A stretch of DNA of 64,000 nucleotides from SZUA-442 sp963753185 (GTDB lineage: Bacteria; Actinomycetota; Acidimicrobiia; Spongiisociales; UBA5794): assembly GCA_963753185.1 (NCBI GenBank), contig CAVWBO010000007.1, forward strand, positions 930,001-994,000, written 5' to 3'. Shown here piece by piece: positions 7,614-17,122 of the stretch (positions within the stretch are counted from its first letter, which is position 1; every line of letters begins with the position of its first letter). The position numbers were made by a program, and so were the translations under genes. A model generated the notes under the pieces. The model was not told where the DNA came from, did not search any database, and saw nothing but the letters and a program-made list of their open reading frames with translations.

Positions 7614-8811
7614 GTTCACTTGGAAGCAGCTCCTCGACACCGACGCATGCACCATCTGTGGTCGTTGCACGGCGGTATGCCCGGCCGCCGCGACGGGTAA
7701 ACCGCTCGATCCACGGGAGATCGTGCTCAAGCTCGGAACCGTTGCCGCGATGACAGCCGATCCGCGGCAATCACCGCCGGTCGGGGTGGATGTCGGAATC
7801 ACCGTGTCTTCGGACAGCGTCTTCGAGCTCGTGATGCCGGAGGAGATCTGGGCATGTACGACGTGCCGCGCGTGCGACGAGGCGTGTCCTGCCGACATCG
7901 AGATCGTCGACAAGATCCTCGACATGCGCCGGTACAAGGCGCTCATGGAGGCAGAGTTCCCGTCAGAGCTCGGCAAGGCGTATGTGTCGATGGAGAACTC
8001 GTCGAACGTCTATGGCGTCGACCAGAAGACCCGGGGTGACTGGACGGACGCCCTCGACTTCGAGGTCAAGCGCCTCGGCGAACCAGGGGTCACGGCGGAG
8101 TACCTGATGTGGGTCGGATGTGCAGGATCATTCGATGACAGGAATCGGAATGTCACGATCGCGACCGCACGGCTCCTGCACAAGGCGGGGGTCGACTTCG
8201 GCATCCTCGGGGCGAGGGAGCTCTGCACCGGCGATCCGGCTCGCCGCACGGGGAACGAGTACGTCTTCCAGGGGCTCGCCATGCAGAACATCGCCACCCT
8301 CAACGAGCTCGGCGTCGACAAGATCATCACGCAATGTCCGCATTGCTTCAACACGCTCGGCAACGAGTATCCGCAGTTCGGCGGCACCTACACGGTGATG
8401 CATCACTCCGAGATGCTCAGCAGCCTCGTCGAGGAGGGACGGCTCGTTCCGGAGTCGACGGGCGAAACCATCGTGTTCCACGACCCGTGCTACCTCGGCC
8501 GCCACAACGACACCTTCCTCGCACCGCGAACGATCGTCGACTCGGCGGGTGTCAGGGTCGAGATGAAGCGCAACGGGACGAACTCGTTCTGCTGCGGCGC
8601 AGGCGGCGGGAAGTTCTGGTTCGAGGAGCACACGGGCAAGAAGGTCAACATCGACAGGACCGAAGAGGCCGTCGCCACAGGCGCCGACATCGTCGCCACC
8701 GGATGCCCGTTCTGTTACGTGATGATGGATGATGGCGTCAAGGAGATCGGCGCAGGGGAGCGCGTGATCGTCCAGGACGTCTCCATGTTGCTCGACGCCA
8801 GGACCAAGTAG
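7420..8811 (+). CDS. Hdr-type Fe-S oxidoreductase, C-terminal catalytic half (4Fe-4S and CCG domains)
   Basis: This 463-residue frame carries the end of the membrane domain (MWIAHAVAFFAFLVFLP), two ferredoxin-type [4Fe-4S] motifs (CTICGRCTAVCP and CTTCRACDEACP), and two cysteine-rich CCG modules of the heterodisulfide-reductase HdrD/GlpC type (WVGCAGS, CPHCFNTLGNEYP, DPCYLGRHN, SFCCGAGGGKFW, GCPFCYVMMDDG). Such proteins pass electrons between a soluble donor and the quinone pool; in actinobacteria the partner is often an electron-transfer flavoprotein, though none lies here. It is almost surely the second half of the gene starting at 6648. ATG 7420 has no SD, so as a separate gene it would be poorly translated. 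Confidence 0.85.
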   Translation: MWIAHAVAFFAFLVFLPVTKLRHMFTTPVNLALSAKERPKGAMKEMPNLMEATDIESVGAGVVGEFTWKQLLDTDACTICGRCTAVCPAAATGKPLDPREIVLKLGTVAAMTADPRQSPPVGVDVGITVSSDSVFELVMPEEIWACTTCRACDEACPADIEIVDKILDMRRYKALMEAEFPSELGKAYVSMENSSNVYGVDQKTRGDWTDALDFEVKRLGEPGVTAEYLMWVGCAGSFDDRNRNVTIATARLLHKAGVDFGILGARELCTGDPARRTGNEYVFQGLAMQNIATLNELGVDKIITQCPHCFNTLGNEYPQFGGTYTVMHHSEMLSSLVEEGRLVPESTGETIVFHDPCYLGRHNDTFLAPRTIVDSAGVRVEMKRNGTNSFCCGAGGGKFWFEEHTGKKVNIDRTEEAVATGADIVATGCPFCYVMMDDGVKEIGAGERVIVQDVSMLLDARTK

Positions 8812-8844
8812 CCGGTGTGGCTGCTCAGGCCGAGGCGGCCGGGG

Positions 8845-9030
8845 TCACCAGCTGCGGCTCGTCACGCCACCGATCAGGACGGAGACGAGCGTGCCGAGCG
8901 GCAGCGTCGCCATGTAGGACAGCTCCATGCCGAGGTTGCCGAAGAACAGCATCAACAGCCACGTCGACGGGAACGTGAAGAGGGCGAACACGACGACGAA
9001 CACGATGAGGCCCTTGATGAAGTCACCCAC
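8845..9030 (-). CDS. Small two-span membrane protein
   Basis: A 61-residue protein read on the minus strand from GTG 9030, with AGGA a few bases upstream as a good ribosome site. It has two hydrophobic stretches (GLIVFVVVFALFTFPSTWLLMLFF and YMATLPLGTLVSVLIGGV) and little else. It lies between the convergent Hdr gene and the divergent GH57 gene. The composition and the ribosome site make it more likely real than chance, but I recognise no family and assign no function. Confidence 0.6.
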   Translation of the reverse strand: MGDFIKGLIVFVVVFALFTFPSTWLLMLFFGNLGMELSYMATLPLGTLVSVLIGGVTSRSW

Positions 9031-9107
9031 GGTTTTCCTGCCTTTCGACGGTTGAGATCACCATACCCGACGGATACCAGTTCTCCCGGCATCTCTACGC
9101 TTCCATG

Positions 9108-12100
9108 ATGCGTCGAAGTGCACTCACCCTCGTGACCCTCGCAATGCTCGCAACTGCATGTACGCCGGGCGGCACGGAGGAGACGTCAACGACCGTCGTT
9201 CCCACCGAGACGACGACAACGACCACCGCCGCACCCGAACCGCTCGATCCCGACGGGTTCTTCGTGAATCTCATCTGGCATCAACACCAGCCGCTGTACC
9301 CGAAGGATGAGAACGGGGTCGTGACCCGTCCGTGGGTTCGTGTACACGCCACGAAGGACTACTACGACATGGCGGCGATGGTCGCCGACTACGACGACCT
9401 CCGAGTCACTTTCAACCTCACCCCCGTGCTCCTGCTCCAGCTCGAGGAGATCGTCGATGGCACCAAGGACGCCTACTGGGTCATGACAGAGGTTCCTGCC
9501 GACGAGCTCACCGATGGCGACAAGGCATTCATCGAGCAGCGATTCTTCGACATCAACCCGAAGATCATCGATCGGTTCCCTAGGTATCGGGAGATTCGCG
9601 ACATGCGCGATGCAGGCACCGAATTCACCACGGAGGACTGGCGCGATCTCCAGTTGCTGTGGAACCTCGGATGGACGGACCCGAGGTTCCTCGCCGAGGA
9701 ACCCCTTTCCTCGCTCGTCGAGAAGGGGAGGGACTTCTCCGAGGAGGACAAGGCAATCGTCCTCGCGAAGCACCTCGAGATCGTCGGCATGGTCGTGGAC
9801 ATCCATACGCAGCTGTGGGATGACGGACAGATCGAGGTCATCACGACACCGTTCGCCCATCCGATCCTCCCGCTCATCGGAGACACGGACCAGGCGCCCA
9901 TCGGGGACCCCTCGGCGATCATGCCGGAGAACCGCTTCCGGGAGATCAACGATGCGGTCGAGCACGTCGAGCGGGGCCTCACCGTCGCGGAGCGGATCCT
10001 CGGTCGGAAGCCCTCGGGGATGTGGCCGGGTGAGGGCTCTGTGAGCCAACTGGTGACGCCGATCTGGGCGGACCGGGGCGTCACATGGGTCGCGACGGGC
10101 GAACATGTGCTCGGCGAGACGCTCGGAATCGGATCGTTCAACCGTGACTCGAACGGAACGGTCGAATTGGCTGACGTCCTGTACCGGCCGTACGCGGCGC
10201 AGCACTCCAGGGTCCCACAGTTGCCCATCTTCTTCAGGGACGTCGAGCTCGCCGACCGAATCGGGTTCGAGTACTCGGGATCCTCGGCCCAGGGGGCAGC
10301 GGATGACTTCATGGGTCGGCTGGAGAACATCCGCGAGCAGATGGATGCAACGGGCCACGACGGCCTGCGCGTCGTCACGATCGTGGTCGACGGAGAGAAT
10401 GCATGGGAGAACTACGACAATGACGGCATCGACTTCCTCGATGCCCTCTACACGGAACTCACGACATCGGACTGGCTGACCACCGTCACGCCGAGCCAGC
10501 TGCTCGAGGCCTTCCCCGACTCCTTTGAGCCGCTACCCGACGTCTTCCCCGCCTCGTGGTTCCAACCGAACTTCGCCACGTGGATCGGTGAGCCCGAGGA
10601 GGCGCGGGCGTGGGACTACCTGTGGGAGGTGCGTGACGACCTGCGCAGGGCCGAGTCCGATACCGCTCCGGAGGCGTACGCCGAGGCGTTCGAGACCATG
10701 CTCTTCGCTGAGGGCAGCGACTGGTTCTGGTGGTACGGCAACGACCAGGAGTCAGGGGACGACGGGTACTTCGATCGAGCCTATCGAGAGCTGCTCGGGC
10801 AGGTGTACGACGCGCTCGGGATCGACCGGCCGCAGTTCATTCGGGTACCGATCATCCCGGACCCGGCTGTGGAGCCAGACTCGACGCCTGATGAACTGGT
10901 GGCCATCCCCGTTGGGCGGTTCGACGAGGACGCCTGGGACCTTGGCGGCCTGTACGACGGAACCCACCCCATTCGCTGGGCGTTCGACGCGGCGAACCTG
11001 TACCTGCGCATCGACGGCATCGGCGAAGCAGTCACCGATGTCTACCTCGGTGTCCCATCCGCTGGATTCACGACCGGCCTCAGTATCGGTGCAGCTTCCA
11101 TCGAGGCGGCGCGAGTGCTCGGCTTCGAAGCCTCCCACGTGATGCGCATCGCCGATGGGCGTGTCTCGCTCCCCGACCGGCCGACCTCACCCCCCGACGA
11201 CGTCGACGCGCTCTTCGATGAGGGCATCGAGCTCGAGTCGGCATTCCGGGACGGCGCGGTCGAGTTTGCGATCCCGCTCGAGGCACTCGGCGCCATCGGG
11301 GTCGGGGACAGGGTCTCGATCCTGGCGATCGTCGACGAGCGTGGTGACAACGCCATCGCACCTGCCGCCGGAAGGGGAGCCATCCAGGTTCCCGACATCT
11401 CCAACGTCGAGGTCGTGTTCTCGGTCGAGGACCCGGCGGGCGACGACACCGGCCCCGGCTCCTACACCTATCCGACCGACACCGTGTTCCAGCCCGGGTC
11501 GTACGACCTCACGTCGTTCAGTGCCGGACTCTCCGGCGACGAGATCGTGTTCGAGTTCACGGTCGCGGCACCGATCTCCAACCCGTGGGACAGCCCAACC
11601 GGGCTCAGTATCCAGACGTTCGACGTCTACGTCGACACCGACCCCGCCTCATCCTCGGGTGCGCGGACCATGATCGACGGAAGGAACGCCGCCTTCGAGG
11701 AGGGATCCGGTTGGGAGCGGGCTCTCACGATCGAGGGGTGGGAGTCGGCCCTGTTCACCGCCACGAGCGACGACGATGTGAACGAGACCCTGCCGACGCT
11801 CACCATCCTCGTGTTCGGTGACCAGGGCAGGGTCGTCGCCAGGGTTGCCCGTGACCTGTTCCCTGACGGCGATCCGGCAACATGGGGCTATTCCGTTGCC
11901 GTCATGTCCCAGGAGGGATTCCCCTCATCGGGTGTTCGGCGAGTCCGCGATGTCGAGGCGGTTGCGCAGCAGTACCGCCTCGGCGGCTCAGACGGCTCGG
12001 TCAACGCCACGAGGATCATCGACCTCCTGTGGCCGGACGAGGGGGTTCAGGGCGAGATGCTGACCCCCGCCGTGCCCGTTGGCTCGGGAAGCCTCGACGA

Positions 12101-12149
12101 TCTGGGACCGGACGACTTCGCCCAGGTGCGATTCGTCGTCACAGACTGA
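9108..12149 (+). CDS. Glycoside hydrolase family 57 lipoprotein (amylopullulanase-like)
   Basis: A 1013-residue exported alpha-glucan hydrolase. It begins with a lipoprotein signal (LVTLAMLATAC), a Thr-rich linker, then a GH57 domain from about residue 45 with the diagnostic NLIWHQHQPLYP, the nucleophile region GMWPGEGSVSQ and the acid/base region VDGENAWENYDNDG. After about residue 590 come two beta-rich C-terminal regions like the DOMON/glucodextranase-C modules that bind carbohydrate. It would act on the outer face of the membrane, releasing oligosaccharides for the Mal transporter encoded next to it. ATG 9108 is preferred to 9105 because TACGCT at 9096-9101 lies 6 nt before it, the spacing seen at other leaderless starts here. 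Confidence 0.9.
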   Translation: MRRSALTLVTLAMLATACTPGGTEETSTTVVPTETTTTTTAAPEPLDPDGFFVNLIWHQHQPLYPKDENGVVTRPWVRVHATKDYYDMAAMVADYDDLRVTFNLTPVLLLQLEEIVDGTKDAYWVMTEVPADELTDGDKAFIEQRFFDINPKIIDRFPRYREIRDMRDAGTEFTTEDWRDLQLLWNLGWTDPRFLAEEPLSSLVEKGRDFSEEDKAIVLAKHLEIVGMVVDIHTQLWDDGQIEVITTPFAHPILPLIGDTDQAPIGDPSAIMPENRFREINDAVEHVERGLTVAERILGRKPSGMWPGEGSVSQLVTPIWADRGVTWVATGEHVLGETLGIGSFNRDSNGTVELADVLYRPYAAQHSRVPQLPIFFRDVELADRIGFEYSGSSAQGAADDFMGRLENIREQMDATGHDGLRVVTIVVDGENAWENYDNDGIDFLDALYTELTTSDWLTTVTPSQLLEAFPDSFEPLPDVFPASWFQPNFATWIGEPEEARAWDYLWEVRDDLRRAESDTAPEAYAEAFETMLFAEGSDWFWWYGNDQESGDDGYFDRAYRELLGQVYDALGIDRPQFIRVPIIPDPAVEPDSTPDELVAIPVGRFDEDAWDLGGLYDGTHPIRWAFDAANLYLRIDGIGEAVTDVYLGVPSAGFTTGLSIGAASIEAARVLGFEASHVMRIADGRVSLPDRPTSPPDDVDALFDEGIELESAFRDGAVEFAIPLEALGAIGVGDRVSILAIVDERGDNAIAPAAGRGAIQVPDISNVEVVFSVEDPAGDDTGPGSYTYPTDTVFQPGSYDLTSFSAGLSGDEIVFEFTVAAPISNPWDSPTGLSIQTFDVYVDTDPASSSGARTMIDGRNAAFEEGSGWERALTIEGWESALFTATSDDDVNETLPTLTILVFGDQGRVVARVARDLFPDGDPATWGYSVAVMSQEGFPSSGVRRVRDVEAVAQQYRLGGSDGSVNATRIIDLLWPDEGVQGEMLTPAVPVGSGSLDDLGPDDFAQVRFVVTD

Positions 12150-12173
12150 GCCGAGCGGATCTGTTTCGCAGAG

Positions 12174-12860
12174 CTAGGGCGTGTACTGCTCGACGACCTC
12201 GGTCACGAGGCCACCGTTGACGTACAACCAGACAAGGCACCCGTCGCCGGGGCACTGCACGTAGGTGGGCTCGCTGCTTGGCCACGACGCGAACGGCACC
12301 GCTGAGTGGCCCTCGGTCGAGTCCCCTGCGATCGTCCAGGCGGTCGCGTCGCCTGCAACGGGGACCGAACGGAGGAGGTCGGAGTCGTTGGTGATGAAGT
12401 AGTCGTTGTTCACTTCCTGGCCCGCAGCCTCGCCGACGTCATAGGCGATGTCGCCGAACCAGAAGCATGCGAGATCGATCGTCACGCCGTCCGTTTCCAC
12501 AGACCGCAGGAACCCGAACCACACACCGTCGGGAAGGTCCCCCGAGCCTGGCTGGCATCCTGATCCCGAAGCCCCCTCGGACCCAGGGAGCGGGTCGGGA
12601 GGCTGGAGGGTGATGGGCTCGACCGGATGGAACCCGCCTGACGGCGCCTCGGTCGTGGTCGTCGGAGGCTCCGTGGCCGTGGTCGAGGTGGTGGTCGTGG
12701 CCATCGTCGACGTCGTTTCGGCATCGTCAGGCTGCGAGGTGGTGGTCGCGCTGGTCGGCGGCGAACTCGTCGACGTCGATGGCGCATCGGCGGGTGCCGA
12801 GCACGCAGCGACGAGGAGCGTCATACCAGCAACAACGGTGACCGCGCGCCGGTAGTCCAT
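12174..12860 (-). CDS. Putative lipoprotein with Thr-rich linker
   Basis: Read from ATG 12860, the 228-residue protein has a lipoprotein signal (VVAGMTLLVAAC), a long linker of Ser and Thr with Pro and Glu, and a globular part of about 130 residues holding four cysteines that could form disulfides. Longer upstream starts in this frame run into the malG gene and give Arg/Ser-rich sequence without a signal peptide, so they are rejected. No family is recognised. It is convergent with the GH57 gene and just downstream of malG, so it may be transcribed with the mal operon. Confidence 0.7.
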   Translation of the reverse strand: MDYRRAVTVVAGMTLLVAACSAPADAPSTSTSSPPTSATTTSQPDDAETTSTMATTTTSTTATEPPTTTTEAPSGGFHPVEPITLQPPDPLPGSEGASGSGCQPGSGDLPDGVWFGFLRSVETDGVTIDLACFWFGDIAYDVGEAAGQEVNNDYFITNDSDLLRSVPVAGDATAWTIAGDSTEGHSAVPFASWPSSEPTYVQCPGDGCLVWLYVNGGLVTEVVEQYTP

Positions 12861-12900
12861 GCGCGAATCGTACTCCACACGACAGGCCGGCGCGGAGGAC

Positions 12901-13920
12901 TCAACCCTTGACGGCGCCGCCCGTGAGGCCCGAGATGATCGCCCGCTGGGCGACCAGGAACGTGATGACGATCGGCGCCGCCCCCACCACGGCGGCGGCC
13001 GACAGGAGCCCCCAACGCTGTGCAAAGTCCGCAGACGCGAATAGCTGGAGGCCGACAGCGAACGTGAAGTTCTCCGTGGAGGTCAGCAGAGTTCGTGCGA
13101 GGAGGAACTCGCTGAAGAGGTTGATGAAGGTGATCACGAAGATCACCGCGAGGACCGGTCGAGCGAGCGGGAGAATGATCTTCAAGAAGATGGTTCCCTG
13201 CCCTGCGCCGTCGACCCGAGCCGATTCGTCGAGCGAGGCAGGGATCGAGTCCATGAAGCCTTTGATGAGGAACGTGTTGAATCCGATCGCGCCACCGAGG
13301 TAGACGAGGGTCAGGCCGGTCAGCGTGTTGAGGCCGAACGAGGGGAACACGTTGCCGATCTCAATCATGATCAGCAGGATCGCGACGAATGCCAGGAACT
13401 GTGGGAATACCTGGACGAGGAGCAACGTGAGCAGGCCCATACGGCGACCCCGGAATCGGAAACGCGAGAAGGCAAAGGCTGCCATCGAGGCAAGGGCGAC
13501 GGTGAAGACCGCAGCAGTCAGAGAGACCAGCCATGAGTTCCGTAGCCATGTCATGAATGGAGTGAGTGTGGGGTTCGAGAACAGTTCTTGATAGTTGCTC
13601 GTGTCGAAGCTCGTCGGTAGGAACGTCGCATTCGCGAGGTTGTTCGTCCCCGATACCGATGTCGAGATGATGTACATCACGGGGTACAGCGAGAACAGGA
13701 CGGCGAGAATCGCGATCACGTGGCGCCAGCCGAGGCGTCGGACCCACACCTGGAACGACATCTTCGGGTAGATGGGTTTGGCTGCTCGAGCTCGCGGCTT
13801 CACTCCGCGCCATGCCCACGTCATGCCGCGCTGGCCGCCTGACCTGGCGGCGCTGTCGAGGCGTTCCTCTATCGCGTGCTCGCGCGCCATCTCGTCCGGG
13901 TGTTCGCTAGAGGCCGCCAT
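12901..13920 (-). CDS. malG: Maltose/maltodextrin-type ABC permease MalG
   Basis: Second inner-membrane subunit of a carbohydrate ABC importer. The 339-residue protein has about 50 soluble residues, then six membrane spans and the cytoplasmic EAA loop (ASLDESARVDGAGQGTIFLK) that docks the ATPase. Family members are about 280 residues, and the extra N-terminal tail is polar. Its ATG lies 14 bp inside the end of malF, so the two are translationally coupled. It closes the malE-malF-malG order on the minus strand. No malK-like ATPase gene follows, so the transporter must borrow an ATPase encoded elsewhere. Confidence 0.9.
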   Translation of the reverse strand: MAASSEHPDEMAREHAIEERLDSAARSGGQRGMTWAWRGVKPRARAAKPIYPKMSFQVWVRRLGWRHVIAILAVLFSLYPVMYIISTSVSGTNNLANATFLPTSFDTSNYQELFSNPTLTPFMTWLRNSWLVSLTAAVFTVALASMAAFAFSRFRFRGRRMGLLTLLLVQVFPQFLAFVAILLIMIEIGNVFPSFGLNTLTGLTLVYLGGAIGFNTFLIKGFMDSIPASLDESARVDGAGQGTIFLKIILPLARPVLAVIFVITFINLFSEFLLARTLLTSTENFTFAVGLQLFASADFAQRWGLLSAAAVVGAAPIVITFLVAQRAIISGLTGGAVKG

Positions 13921-15532
13921 AGATGTCCTCCAGACGTTTCGTGAACCGGAAACTGAAGGCTGAGATCATCAACAAGATGAAGAAGATGATCATCGTGAAC
14001 GCCGCGGCGAGTCCGTAGTTTCCGCCCCGGCCCGTGGTGTTCGCGATATTGAAGGTGAACGAGATGAGGATGTCGGTGTGGCCGACAGGTACCTCGGCGC
14101 CAATGACGGGCGGTCCGCCGTTCGTGAGGAGATAGATGAGGTTGAAGTTATTGAAGTTGAAGGCGAACGAGCCGATCAGCAACGGAGCAAGTGCCACCAT
14201 GAGGAGTGGGAATGTGATCTTCCAGAAGGCTCGCCTGCCCGTAGCGCCATCGGTTGCCGCGGCCTCGAGGATGTCTGACGGGATCGCTTGGAGTGCCCCC
14301 GTCGCCAGCAGGAACATGTAGGGGAATCCGAGCCATAGGTTGACGAACAGGACCGTCACCTTCGCATACGTCGGGTTCGTGATCCATGCGATCGGATCCA
14401 TGCCGAGGAGGTCGTACAGAGGATCGAGGAGGCTGTTGACGGTTCCGTAATTTGCGTTGAAGAGCCCCCGCCACACGAGGATCGAGAGGAACGCGGGGAT
14501 AGCGTACGGGATGATGAACACCGACCGATAGAAGCGGATGCCCTTCATCCGCTCGTTGTGCAGGGTCACCGCCAGCAGGAGGCCCAGGGCGAAGGTCAGG
14601 CCGACGCTGAACAATGCGAACACCACGTTCCAGATGAACACGCGTATGAATGGCCCCCGGATCTGTGTGTTGGTAAAGGCCGTGGCATAGTTCTCGCCTC
14701 CGACGAACGCCCTCCATCCAGGGATGAGGACCTCTCCGTCGTCGCAGACGAAGTTGCCCTTCGTCTCTGTGGTGTTACCCGGAGGGCACTGTCGATCGAG
14801 CACCGTGTCCACGAGGACGTCTCGCGCGTCGTCGAAGACGTACCGCTGGCTCGCGAGCACGACCCTGCCCTGTGAGAGCCCGAGGATGATGACCTCGCCC
14901 TGAGGCACATCGATCACCAGCGTGGTGAAATCGAGCCGGGTCGAGAGAGCAAACAGCTCTCGTTGCGAGAGGAGTCGGTAGCCATCGAGGGTTTCTGGCG
15001 GCACGGTTTCGTCGGCGGCGAACGTGCCCGTTGCCTCAACCGCATCCTCGACTACGGGGTCTGTGCGAGGGCGGCCCTTCCCGAAGAGGTACTCCCCGGA
15101 ATCTGGATTGACCAGCAGCAACCGGTACTCGCCAGAGGCATCGTCCACGTAGACATATAGATCGAAGAGCTCACCGCCTGAGTCCGGATCGACGTAGACC
15201 TTCGACTCCCAGAATGTGATGGTCTGCTCTTTCGTCTCCGCGTTGCCCGTGCGCCAGTTGGTGAGCGAGACCCATCCGGAAAAGATGATCGGAACCACCA
15301 CGAACACTGCCATCAATATGAGCCCGGGGGTGATCCAGCGAAGCGCCTGCGTTCTCGGCCACAAATACACCCAGTTGATGAACAGCGTCCCGATGACGAG
15401 GCCGAGGAACATGAGCGTCGAGCCATTGTCGAGGAGCACCAGACCGGAGTAGACCGCGATGGCGTCGAGAAGGGCCAGCCCGATCAAGCGGAACCAGAAG
15501 GCCTTACCCCACTCGTTCAAGGAACCCGCCAC
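13907..15532 (-). CDS. malF: Maltose/maltodextrin-type ABC permease MalF
   Basis: First permease subunit of the importer, 541 residues. After three N-terminal spans there is a large extracytoplasmic insert of about 200 residues, like the P2 loop of enteric MalF that contacts the binding protein; it contains two cysteines (QCPPGN and NFVCDDG). The membrane core follows with an EAA loop (DILEAAATDGATGRRAFWK). The length is close to enteric MalF (514) and longer than most actinobacterial sugar permeases (about 300), supporting a true MalF-type assignment. It is separated from malE by 137 bp containing a strong hairpin. Confidence 0.92.
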   Translation of the reverse strand: MAGSLNEWGKAFWFRLIGLALLDAIAVYSGLVLLDNGSTLMFLGLVIGTLFINWVYLWPRTQALRWITPGLILMAVFVVVPIIFSGWVSLTNWRTGNAETKEQTITFWESKVYVDPDSGGELFDLYVYVDDASGEYRLLLVNPDSGEYLFGKGRPRTDPVVEDAVEATGTFAADETVPPETLDGYRLLSQRELFALSTRLDFTTLVIDVPQGEVIILGLSQGRVVLASQRYVFDDARDVLVDTVLDRQCPPGNTTETKGNFVCDDGEVLIPGWRAFVGGENYATAFTNTQIRGPFIRVFIWNVVFALFSVGLTFALGLLLAVTLHNERMKGIRFYRSVFIIPYAIPAFLSILVWRGLFNANYGTVNSLLDPLYDLLGMDPIAWITNPTYAKVTVLFVNLWLGFPYMFLLATGALQAIPSDILEAAATDGATGRRAFWKITFPLLMVALAPLLIGSFAFNFNNFNLIYLLTNGGPPVIGAEVPVGHTDILISFTFNIANTTGRGGNYGLAAAFTMIIFFILLMISAFSFRFTKRLEDIYGGL

Positions 15533-15612
15533 GCTGTGTCCACCCTAGGTGCAATGTCCACCGACACTGCGACGATAGCTGCTGGCGTGCGGGTGTGCTT
15601 CGGGATGGGCCA

Positions 15613-15652
15613 CAGAGAAGTGGGGAGAGCTTGCGCTCTCCCCACTTCTCTG
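15613..15652. terminator. Perfect 18-bp stem-loop between malE and malF
   Basis: Bases 15613-15630 (CAGAGAAGTGGGGAGAGC) are the exact reverse complement of 15635-15652, with a four-base loop TTGC. The stem lies 17 bp after the malE stop and 80 bp before malF on the same transcript. There is no T-run on either side, so it is not a classical terminator. By analogy with the enteric malE-malF gap, it may protect malE mRNA from 3' decay or act as a partial terminator, giving more binding protein than permease. Confidence 0.8.
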
Positions 15653-15669
15653 ACGATCTCTGGGATCGG

Positions 15670-16984
15670 TCAGCCGCCTTCGATGGCTGCGACGACCTGC
15701 TCCTGTGCAGTCGCCATCGCCGTCGCGGCATCGATCTCACCGTTCCTCAGAAGGAGGAAGTTGTCGCCAACGGGACCCCACACGCTGCCCATCTCGGGGA
15801 TGTTCGGCATGTAGGTGCCGGTCGCAACGGACGCTGCGAACACAGCCGCGACGGGATCTCCGGCGATCTCGTCGATCGTCGCCACGTACGCCGACCCGCG
15901 CGGATCGGCCTCATACAGCGCCGTCATGGTCTCCGGTGTTGCAATGAAGTTCAGGAGGAACTCGGTTGCGATCGCTGGGTTCTTGGCGTAAGCGCTCAGG
16001 TAGAACGCCTGAATGCCAACGTGAGGGCGCATCGGGTTGCCATCGGCCGTCGGCATCAGCGCTACGGACCAGTTCGGCGCTCCCGTGTTCTCCTCGGGGT
16101 TGTTGAGCGATCCGATCTCCCAAGGTCCGGTGAACCAGAACGCTGCCTTGCCGGTGACGAACAGGTTCTTGGCATCGCCGTAGTTGGTGGACGGGACGTA
16201 GCCGTCGGACACGAGCTGCTCGAGGAGCGTGGCGCCTGCAACGGTCTCATCAGAGCCGATCAGTACCTCGGACCCGTCGAAACCGGTCGCCTCGTCGAAG
16301 CCGAAGAGCTGTCCGCCCTCTGCCGTGATGAAAGGCTGGTGGTGGTATGCGTCACCACCGTCGTTGCCGCCGGGGACCACGAGGCACTCGACGTCTGCGG
16401 GGAGCTCGTCACACGCTGCGGTGAGCTCCTCGATCGACGTCGGAGGCTCGGCAACGAGGTCCGGGTTGTAGTACATGGCAAGCGCCTCGGTGGCGACGGG
16501 GAGCCCGTACTGCTCGCCGTCCCAGGACGTGGCCAGAAGGCTGTCGGCGGTGAACTCGCTTGCCGCGACCGCCGAGGTCCAGCGCCGCGACGGCTCCGTT
16601 CGAGGCGAGGTTGCCGACCCAGTCGTGCGCACCGATGAAGACGTCGGGGCCTTCGCCCGCCGGCCCCTTCTCGATGACCGAACCCTGGATGCTGCCAAAG
16701 TCGATGATCTCGACCTGCAATTCGACGCCAGTCGCCTCCGTGAAGGCGGCGCCGACCTCGGTAACGACCGGGGCGCGCTTCTCATCGGCCCATACGACCA
16801 GCGGAGGCAGGGCCTCTGTCGTCGTCGTGGTGGCCTCAGTCGTCGTGGTCGTCTCTGCGGCTGTTGTTGTCGTTTCCCCTGCCGTGGTGGTCGTCTCTTC
16901 GCTTCCCCCGTCATCACCGCAGGCTGCGGCGAGGAGTGAGAACGCGATGACGACTGCGGCGAAAACGGTATACCGACGCTTCAT
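15670..16984 (-). CDS. malE: Maltose-binding lipoprotein MalE (frameshifted)
   Basis: Substrate-binding protein of the importer. From ATG 16984, with AGGAGG 9 nt upstream, it has a lipoprotein signal (AVVIAFSLLAAAC), a Thr-rich linker and the start of a family 1 binding domain (PPLVVWADEKRAPVV and GPDVFIGAHDWVGNLASNG). That frame drifts into Arg-rich sequence after AALDLGG near 16570 and stops at 16409. The rest of the domain (EFTADSLLATSWDGEQYGLPVATEALAMYYN and onwards, here split in reading but continuous to AAIEGG) is in the +1 frame and ends at 15670. Removing one base at about 16555-16585 gives an intact 437-residue MalE. Since malF and malG are intact, a sequence error is more likely than gene death. 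Confidence 0.85.
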
Positions 16985-17041
16985 GGTGTCGGATCCTCCT
17001 GTTTCACGAATCGTGTATGCCACCTCTTGGGTGACACTGCG

Positions 17042-17094
17042 AGTCTATGACAGGAACGGAGATCTTGCAAGACCTTGCTGCAAGTCTTGCAAAA
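17042..17094. promoter_or_regulatory. Divergent mal/lacI control region with three phased operators
   Basis: Three related palindromes sit side by side: TCTTGCAAGA at 17063-17072, CTTGCTGCAAG at 17074-17084 and TCTTGCAAAA at 17085-17094, with centres about 11 bp apart. On the minus strand TTGCAA (17070-17065), a 17-nt spacer and TAGACT (17047-17042) make a good sigma-70 promoter for malE. On the plus strand TTGCAA (17087-17092), a 17-nt spacer and CATGCT (17110-17115) make a promoter for lacI ending 7 nt before its ATG. The outer operators thus cover both -35 boxes, so the LacI-family protein probably represses the operon and itself. Confidence 0.8.
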
Positions 17095-17122
17095 CTCTTT
17101 CGAATGGTGCATGCTTACGAGC

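Noticed and set aside
12861..13025. N-terminal extension of the lipoprotein at 12.2-12.9 kb
   Set aside because: The extension overlaps malG and would bury the lipoprotein signal behind Arg/Ser-rich sequence.
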